From Hybos culiciformis (taxonomy: Eukaryota; Arthropoda; Insecta; Diptera; Hybotidae): a stretch of 64,000 nt of DNA. Below the pieces are notes generated by a model. It was not told the origin of the DNA and ran no database searches. It saw only the letters and a list, made by a program, of their open reading frames with translations. How positions within the stretch are numbered: position 1 is the stretch's first letter; each line of letters begins with the position of its first letter. This document shows positions 55,750 to 64,000 of the stretch, piece by piece. Position numbers and translations under genes: made by a program. The DNA lies in NCBI GenBank assembly GCA_964007475.1, contig OZ023275.1:8246001-8310000 (forward strand), in the 5' to 3' direction.

Positions 55750-58700
55750 CTATTTCCTTAAATCCACTGCATATTCGCTAAACCAATCTCTTTCAAATAA
55801 ACTAACTAATTGTGTTCTAAGAGTTGTTTCATTTTCAGGTCGATCGAAAGTAGGATCTTTTAAAATCAAACCAATACCAGCAGTATTTACAAAATAATCT
55901 CCAGACCAATTGGAGGTTCCAATATAAGCTACATGATCAGTTACCATATATTTATTGTGATTGACTCGTCCAAACGGAATTTTTCGTTGATCTTCATTCG
56001 ATGGGACAATAAAACGTTTCTGAAAAAAAAAAATTAATTTAAGTTTAATATAATCACAGTTTTTAATGTTAATTCCAATAATCTTATCAAAAGCTAGAAG
56101 CTCTACTTACGATTTGTATGTCAAAGCCTGAATTACTGTCTGACAAATCTTTCAAAGATCTTAAGTAATTATCTTCCTCTGGTCTCGAATGATTCCACCA
56201 AGAAATAAGCATTTTAACAGTCACTTTATTTTCAACAGCTGCTTGTCTTATAGCGTCATCAATGAAAGGCCAGTACCTAACACCATGAAAGAATATAAAT
56301 ATCAGTAATGTATCTACATTTATAATGAATTTGTTAAGAACCACACGAACGAAAACAACAGAAAAGAAAGTTTAAATACTTTTAACATTATTGTGGAGGT
56401 AATCTCGACCTTTATGATGGAAAAAAGTTCTATTGTATGAAATTGTATAAAAGGTATTACACACTACGGCGACCTTAAACGCAATCATATAAGTTTTTAA
56501 CGGTTATTTGTTAAGTATTATATTTTCATAAAATTTTGTAGTTTTGCGATACATATGTATATTATATTTTTGTTTTATTACATATTTTTAATTTCCTTAC
56601 CTTTGTTTTGCACTGTAAATTGTTAACGGAAAATAGTCCATAACTGCAATGTAAATAAATTTTTCAGCGCTTAAAATTGTATGAATAATTGCATCTACGT
56701 CATGAGTTCGTCCTCTTGCGGTTAATGGAGGTGGAGAACTCTGAAAAATTTAAAATTTTGATATAAAGATTTTATATTATTATATGTTATTTTCATAATA
56801 CCGAAAATAATGTTTCGAAGTTAAATTGATTATTGAAATTAACTTTTAATGTAGAATTCAAATTGAATTTTGTACTATAATCATCAGGCCAGTGTGATGG
56901 AATGTGAGCACCATCTTTACCCAAATACCAATATTCGTTAAATATTTTGTTCACATCTTTCGCTAAACAAGTACAATTTGTGACTAAAACTCCCAATTCT
57001 TTGACCTGAGAAGAAAGCAATTTTAATAATTTTTTTTTATTACATTAAAGTAAGGACAAAAGGCTAAATGTTATATACATTTAAATACCTGAGTTAAAGA
57101 CCTCCAATCCATATTCGCACTTCCTATATAAAAATGTTGATCATCGATTACCCATAATTTAGTATGTAAAACACCTCCACCTATAAGTTGTGGAAAATTT
57201 ACAGATCTAACTTCGGCAGCTTTTCTACGTGCCAAAAATTCTGTATCTAAGTTTGGATTGTCTTTCGTTGGTGCGCTTTGTGCTATCCGAATTTTTAAAT
57301 TGCGTTGTGTACCACTTATTAATAACTGTTGGAAGATATTTTCACCTTGCCAAGCTGTCGAATGATTATAAAAGTCTGACCCTCTTAAAGTCCAATAAAA
57401 TGAACCAATGTTAATAGTTTTATTTGCTATTGCTATAAGATGCATCCATGCATCATAAGTTGACATTAATTTTGGACTACCATCTGCAAATTTTAAACCA
57501 TCTGGAATACTTTCCACTAACTGAATACTGAAAATTTAGTATTAGAAAAAAACAATTTATTAAAGTAAAATAGAGGCTTCTCTAAATATAAAAAATATTA
57601 AATGGATGGATTATGTATAGGCAAAACTCCATTTTTTATTTGCCTATTCTTGAAAATTAATGTCAGATAAGAAACTTTACTCGAATAGGGTAATATAATT
57701 TTTTTCTAGTAGCTACTTAGTAATAGTATCGCATTTTAATTTTAATTTTAATGATTAATTATAACATTATCGAATAAGAAATAAAATTAAAACATCGAAA
57801 TTATTGTTCAGAGGGTCTGATCCCGATCGTACCAACCGCTAATATTTTTGCAATGAGCGACCTCAATGCTTATTTGTATAATCATTTAATTGTAGGTTTG
57901 AAAAATTTTAGTCGATAAACTAGGTCGAAAAAGTTTAATAAACATACTTGCAAATATCTGTGCAAATGTAAGAAGAACCATTATGTTTCATGTGAAGGGA
58001 CTTATCATTAGCATTTTCTGAAAAAAAAAAAACAAAAAAAAAATAAAACATTTATAAATTAATTTTTAAATTTTTTAAGTTAATAATAATAAAAATTACA
58101 ATTTATAAATTACCTATTAATGGAAGCAATACAACTAAAACTATTAGAGTGAATATCACGGTTATTGGTATACAGGATGGCTTGCACCATCTACTATGAT
58201 TCCATCTAGAATTAGAATTAAAATACTTAAAATAACTTAATTTTGTATCCAGTATGCTCGTATTCCGTTCTGTTGTTCTAAAATCGGAACATAAACATAA
58301 TATTTAATAGGGCAAGGACTTAAAATATAGACAAATATTTACGTGTGTTAATCGAATTTAAAACAACGTAAATAAATAAACTTTTTCATGGTTTAAATTG
58401 TCTATAATAAAGATAATTGTGCAATATTGTAGGTAGAAAGTAGGTATATTGCTAGGATCTAAATAATTTTTATTGAATTTTAAAACTGTAGTCTGAAATG
58501 TTGAACTAATTTATTTAAGATAATTTTACACGTACTTATACTTTTGTTCTGATCGCCACATTTGACTTTGATCCCATAATTCAAAATCATCGTCACCAGC
58601 TTGATTGCTGCCTTCTAAAACAGTCTGAAATTTTAATAAAACAAAATTTTAGATTTTTGAATGAAAACTACTTATACATTTATAAGTACATATTTTCATT

Positions 58701-61700
58701 ACTAAAGAGAAATTTTTTTTCAAATGTTTTGTTCTGGAGATATCTATATTTTAAATACTATACTCAATGAGCTAAGAAATTTTCACTTCTAAATGTAGAG
58801 GTGTAATGTAAAATTACTTTCCTGTATCCCTTAAGAAATATTATTAATCCTTATACGCTTATATTGTTGTATAAACTTAATGATTTTTTATTAAACAAAG
58901 TTTGATTAAAATTTAAAAAAATTTATTTTAGTTATAAGATCCTCTTAATCGAGAATTAAGACCACTAAGATAAATATATTATATCTATTTCGAATGCGTT
59001 GCTTTGCAAAAGTTGAGTTAGATTATTTCAAATTTAAATATTATATTAAATACCAACATTTTTAACAATCGAACTAAATTTTTAAATTTTTAAATCTCAA
59101 ACTATATTTTAAAAACTTACAAAATCTTTTCTCTTTTTTAAACTATTATTCTTATTAATTAATTCCGAATAAGAATTAATTGGTCTTACTGGTAAAACAA
59201 TATAAAACATGTATTACGTTTAATGAAGAAAATCGTACTACCATGAACTGAATAATATGTGGTTCTCAATTTATTCAATCAATTTTGCTTATCACTTTCA
59301 AAATATATAGAAAAGCATAAAATTTATAAATTGAAATAATATTAAATATACTAAGCAAAAAAAAAAAATTTTCTTATGACCATAAATGTTGAAAATCGAT
59401 TTAATTGTCATAATTTGATTTATTTAGTGCTAAAAGTAAATAAAGTTTGTATACACATATATGTATTATGTACTTAATTCATTTTCTTATCATTGTTGTC
59501 AGCATTTTTTTTTTTATTTTTAAATTATTTTTTCCAATTGAAGCTTCATGTATTTATATATGTAAATGCAAATAGTACATATATTTAAATCACATTACTA
59601 TACATATCATGAGAATAATTTTGTGTTTGATCTAATCAAGAAAACTATCTTGCGTATTTTATTGAATTTATTATAAAAAGTGTTCTCAACTCTTGGTAGA
59701 ACCGTTTAATAATTTTAATGAAAAAACTTCTACTGTTCTACTTACAATTTAATCTTACGTACGAGTTTAAAAGGACCACGGGAGATAATGGAAATAGATA
59801 AAGTATAATGTACAACAGTGGTCTTCAATTATCGAAAGAGAAAATTCATTATTCTTAATATACTATTTGACTGAAGAATGCATATATGATAATACTTGTC
59901 GATTTTACACAATATAAATTTTTTTTATTATGGTTACGTAGAAATTTTTTAATTTTTTTACCATCTTAGCGACGAAATGTACTATATACTAATGCAATAT
60001 AAATCGTTGATAAATCAATGCGAGCATGAAAAACTTTAAAAAGTATATATACCTAGGTGCTTTTGGGAAATAATTTTCTTCTTAAAGCTTGCGTTACAAA
60101 AAAATAGTAAAAAATGAAAAGAGATATTTGCTATACTTAGCGGACGTCTATTTTATAACCATAATTTATTTCAGTGGATCGCAAATGCTTTTATATTTAA
60201 AAATAAATCTGTTGGATACTATCAAATACATTTGTAAACTATAATAAAATAATATTATGTATTGCGCATATTGATATCTCAAATTTTGAATAATATGTAT
60301 TATAAAAATGTTAACTCACTAGTGGTATAGAATTTTGATAAATATTCAGTAAATTTAAAAATATAATTATAACGAATAAGGATTTAATTTTTGGTAAATG
60401 AGGACAATGGCAAGAAATAAAACACTTCAATTTTCAACGTACCCAAAATTCTCAAATACTAATAATAATAATTTTAAAAAAATAAAAACAAAAAACAATA
60501 ATATTTCAAGGATTAATTGCTACAAGATATATTCCTTAATAAACATTTAGTTGGTCCAGGAGTTTAATATAAATTTATCAATATCATAGTAATAGAACTG
60601 TTAGATCGGACTTACATTTTTTTATCCTACTTTTATTTTTAGAATTGATTGTACTATTATAAATTACAAGTAATGATTGATTTTACTATTCTAAAATACA
60701 AGTAATGAATTTTTTTTAAATATAAAGGCTTTTTCAGTTCGCGGAGAATGCCAACTTGTTGTATACCATCTAAGCTCTCTATATGTTTATCAAAAACTAC
60801 CTTATAAAAACACCTTTTACACACAAAATTAATTAGAAAGTGCTATTCAAATTATTTAACTACATATAAATCTAATAAATTATACATGTATGTTGAAGTG
60901 CGAAGTGGTTTATGTTAAATTTCTAAATAATGTAATACATAATTGATTTAAAAATTCTATTTAGTCAAAGACGACGAGATGCATGAGACCAAAATAAAAA
61001 AAATAAAAAGGGGATTACAATGTTGTTGATTTGTGCTGGTATTTGAATCGGTTGTAATACTTCATCCAGTTGTTTTGTGATTTGTGGTGAATAAAAAATT
61101 TTAATTTAAGATTTTAGTTAGTAGGTACCTTTTACCCTTTCAAATTGTTTCAAATTTACTTACTATCGAAATATAAGTGTAATGCAAAAGATTCTCACAC
61201 AATTTTATTTAATTGGCAAAGGTTTTATTATATAAAAAATAAAATTAGTATAACAGCAAAATATTATCAGCATTTTTTTTAAGTATAAGTGGTAAAGTGG
61301 GTTTCAGATCAATATAGTTAACGTATGCGAATTAAAACATATATTTGGGTGGGATAAATAGAATTAAAATACATCAGAACTGAATGAATTATAAAAAATC
61401 GAATTTAAAAAAAAAACAAATAAAAAAAACAAAGAACAATATTAAAATAATTTTTTTGAATTAACAAAATTTATTATTTCAATTAATTATGTCGTTACCT
61501 ACTTAATGTGAATATGTGATTATGATAAAATGATTATCAAGCTTCAATAATATCAAAAATGAAAAAAAAATAAATATCAAAAAAGTACTTAAAATATATT
61601 TTTTAAGTAATCACAATATTTTTTATAATGCGAACTAATTTATCATGAATTATTATTTTTTTTTTTTTTGCATTCAACAAAAAATCGAAAACATTAACTA

Positions 61701-62164
61701 TTTTATGTACCTCTACCTACCTCTATGTATGTATTGTCTATACTTTTAACTATTAAATTAATGTAAAAACATAAAGTAAATTTGGTTCATTTTATAAAAT
61801 AAAGAGCTGAAAAACGATGATGGTCAGTTTCACGTGATCTATTTTCTTTCTAAATTTGTAAAAGTTATTAAGGTCAATTTTAGTTCACGTGATCTGTTTT
61901 CTTGCTTAATTTCAAATCTATAGTATTCAAATAAAATCTGTGCGATTTTAGTTGGGGAAACTATAGCAGTAAAACCCGTTTTATAATATCCATAATGATT
62001 TAATTTTTATCTTTAAAAATTGATAAAATATCAAGCAAGATGACAAAGTGATAAAAAAAAATTAAGGCAGTGGATCTAATTAACAAAAAAAAAACAAAAA
62101 AAAAATCTTTAACACTTACACTTTTTACATCATCTAAAGAACTTTTTGTTAAACTTAATTTCAT
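55750..62164 (-). CDS. PLD3/PLD4-like type II membrane phospholipase D-family protein, nine exons, 528 aa
   Basis: This belongs to the PLD3/PLD4 branch of the phospholipase D superfamily; the mammalian members are endolysosomal and have 5' exonuclease activity. Exons in transcript order are 62120-62164, 58536-58624, 58114-58277, 57948-58017, 57089-57527, 56802-57005, 56601-56740, 56111-56276 and 55750-56019, with consistent phases. A cytosolic N-terminus of about 79 residues precedes one hydrophobic segment at about 80-99 (ITVIFTLIVLVVLLPLI), giving type II topology with a luminal catalytic region. Both HKD motifs are intact: HTKLWVIDD (His244, Lys246, Asp251) followed by IGSANMDWRS, and HNKYMVTD (His460, Lys462, Asp467) followed by IGTSNWS. 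The 15-codon first exon is separated by a 3.5 kb intron and is the least certain part, supported by phase and donor only. Minus-strand AATAAA lies at 55672. Confidence 0.92.
58625..62119 (-). other. First intron of the PLD3-like gene (3.5 kb)
   Basis: This large AT-rich intron has no internal gene that I can see. It contains two TCACGTGA palindromes near its 5' end (61830 and 61885) and a ~30-base imperfect direct duplication at 60646-60710. Its size, against 60-320 bases for most other introns of the gene, makes it a plausible place for regulatory elements. Confidence 0.55.
61823..61905. promoter_or_regulatory. Paired TCACGTGA E-box palindromes in the PLD3-like first intron
   Basis: TCACGTGA occurs at 61830-61837 and 61885-61892. 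Each is followed by TCTRTTTTCTT and preceded by GGTCARTTT, so the two sites sit in a short diverged direct duplication. CACGTG is a bHLH binding core, and TCACGTGA is the centre of the TFEB/MITF-type (CLEAR) site found at many lysosomal genes. They lie 230-330 bases downstream of the PLD3-like start exon. Confidence 0.35.
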
Positions 62165-64000
62165 TATTTTTATTAAATTTTTAAATTAAGTATTAATATT
62201 AATAATTTATTTAGTTACTTAAATTTATTATATAATTTAAAAGAATTATTTTCTTTTAATTAATTTCATTTGCAAGTTATAGGTATATAAATTTATCGAA
62301 CATTTATAATTACGTATTTTTATAATATTTTTTTTGTTTATTTGTTCAAGTATTTTTGTTATTTTTATTTTTGTTTAAATGGTTTTTAATAACAAAATAT
62401 TGAAAAACCATATATGACAGAAAGAATAAAACTAAAAATATTAAATAATAAAATTTTACTCTGCAGCGTAAATTTTTTTATAACATCTGTCGTTCAACAC
62501 AAAAAGAAAATAAAAATTATCTGTCAGTTTGTGAGTAATTTAAACAAATATAATTATATATAAAATGAATATATCTACACAAATGTAAAATATTATTTAG
62601 ATTTAGATTCAAGATCAACACTTTTTTTGAGTGAAAAATAAAAGTCAAAAACATATTAACCAAGAAAAAATTACAGATAGTACGTATTACTAATATTAAA
62701 AAAAAATAATACAAAGTTCATTCGCATACATTTGTGACAAACAAAAAAAAATAATAATAAACATTTGATTAGTGGTGATTGTTATTGAGAATATCATTTT
62801 ACCTGCTTTGTTCAATAAAAAAAAACTCATTCTGAGCTGAGACTTTTGATCATCGACAATTTCATGAGAAACGAGTAATTTGATATACATAAAACATAAT
62901 ATTTTTGAAACAGAAAAGTTCAAAAGTCTCAATTACTAATATTAAGTCTTATTTCAATTGAAGAAAATTATAAAGAAAGTATATATATTTGAAGCAAATT
63001 GGATACTGAAAGATATTTTTTAATGTTACGGTTTGTGGTGTATGTTTATTAACAATATCATCGCTAATTCAAGTGAAAAGGGGCGCAAATCAAACAATCT
63101 AAGTTCTAGGTAAAAATTAAACTCACAATCGGTGGCCGACAAGTATAGTGATTAAGGTTCTATTTTAATTTTAATTAATTTGCAATGGTTTTATTATAAA
63201 TACTGTGTAATTTTTCTAAAAAATAAAATACTAAGTGAAATTCAGTTCAATTGTATAAATTAATGAAAGTGCCTACTAACACGTAATTTGTTGTTGAAAG
63301 AAAAATTTTCATTAAATATCAAAAAAAAAAAACAATTTAGAAATGTTAGTAGACAATATTATAAATTATACACGTATGGAATATGTGGAATATATAGTTT
63401 TAAGTGAATTTAAAAATAATGTTTCAAACTAGCTGGTACATTGATTGTGGTGGTCAAGCATTTAATTTTTGAAGAATATTTATCTAAATAAAATTAAAGT
63501 TAAAAATTTTGTATAGTACATAACATTTAACCTTTAATGAAGTAAGACACGAACATAATTTCTGGAATGAACTTTTTGTAATCAACATTTTCTGAATTTT
63601 AAAATATCTTGAATATAATTTTTCTATTAATTCTAAAAATTAAACAATTTAAAGATTAAACTTTTAAAATCACTGTAGAACTTTATGCCTACACCAATTA
63701 AACTCAAATAAAATAGGAATTAATGAAAAAACATTAATTTATAGAAAATAAAATTTTGTTTTAATTGAAATTGCTGCAGTTTTTTACGCTAAAATATAAT
63801 TAATAATTTTGAATATTTTAATAATATAGTAATGAACTTTTTAAATACAAATTAAACTATTTTTTATATTAAAAAAATTATTAATTAAAATAAATTAATA
63901 TATTTTTGATAATTATACCACCGCAGCTATGAGTTTCTAATTGAACTCTAACGTACTGCATATACAACTAACTTAATTGAGTATTTTATAGTTCTCTAAA
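62165..64000. other. AT-rich upstream region of the PLD3-like gene
   Basis: This should contain the PLD3-like 5' UTR and promoter. No exon of another gene is recognisable before the window ends. Frames at 62517-62932 on the minus strand are AT-driven. A short tRNA-like phrase near 63130-63165 is too weak to call. Confidence 0.55.

Noticed and set aside
63130..63165. A second tRNA-like SINE head (GGTGGCCGACAAGTATAGTG)
   Set aside because: Only a loose A-box resemblance, with no B box at the right distance.

Overview
This is an intron-bearing, very AT-rich nuclear segment from an insect. The evidence for an insect is a tango/ARNT-type bHLH-PAS gene very close to the fly protein, an insect-type neo-calmodulin, a tandem pair of secreted alkaline phosphatases, short introns with T-rich acceptors, and long homopolymer or AT-rich spacers. 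There are no bacterial operons, CRISPR arrays or rRNA genes. The order and species cannot be fixed from sequence alone.

Layout, left to right. 1-3801 is AT-rich intergenic DNA holding a miRNA-like hairpin. 3802-10509 (+) is a six-exon neo-calmodulin-like gene with an unusual N-terminal extension. 10510-19760 is a 9 kb gene desert. 19761-22003 (+) and 23446-25540 (+) are two tandem alkaline phosphatases. 25675-26125 is a self-complementary repeat array. 27335-32359 (-) is the complete cohesin subunit SMC3, with a tRNA-derived SINE in its last intron. About 32716-32806 is a compact GC-rich multi-hairpin element. 34239-37840 (+) is CMTR1, the cap-1 2'-O-methyltransferase, with a pogo/Tigger-like MITE in its last intron. 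38674-38837 is a second short inverted-repeat element. 40626-48642 (-) is Spt6, with a 427-bp insertion in one intron flanked by 20-bp direct repeats. 51180-53365 (+) is tango (ARNT). 55750-62164 (-) is a PLD3/PLD4-like type II membrane phospholipase D-family protein with a 3.5 kb first intron.

All seven protein-coding genes could be assembled to complete reading frames by joining exons at GT-AG boundaries with matching phase: 192, 525, 517, 1200, 861, 1777, 626 and 528 codons for neo-CaM, ALP1, ALP2, SMC3, CMTR1, Spt6, tgo and PLD3-like (the alkaline phosphatases are two genes, so eight in all). Most are housekeeping genes for chromatin cohesion, cap methylation and transcription elongation. 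They form no pathway-specific cluster apart from the alkaline phosphatase duplication. SMC3/CMTR1 and Spt6/tgo are head-to-head pairs; ALP2/SMC3, CMTR1/Spt6 and tgo/PLD3-like are tail-to-tail.

The most unusual material is non-coding. Two unrelated-sequence foldback arrays share the same alternating plus/minus unit architecture (25.7-26.1 kb and 45.5-45.8 kb). The second sits in an insertion whose 20-bp flanking repeat starts exactly at the Spt6 exon boundary. There is also a possible small structured RNA between SMC3 and CMTR1. I see no convincing new multi-gene system; these elements are the best candidates for follow-up.
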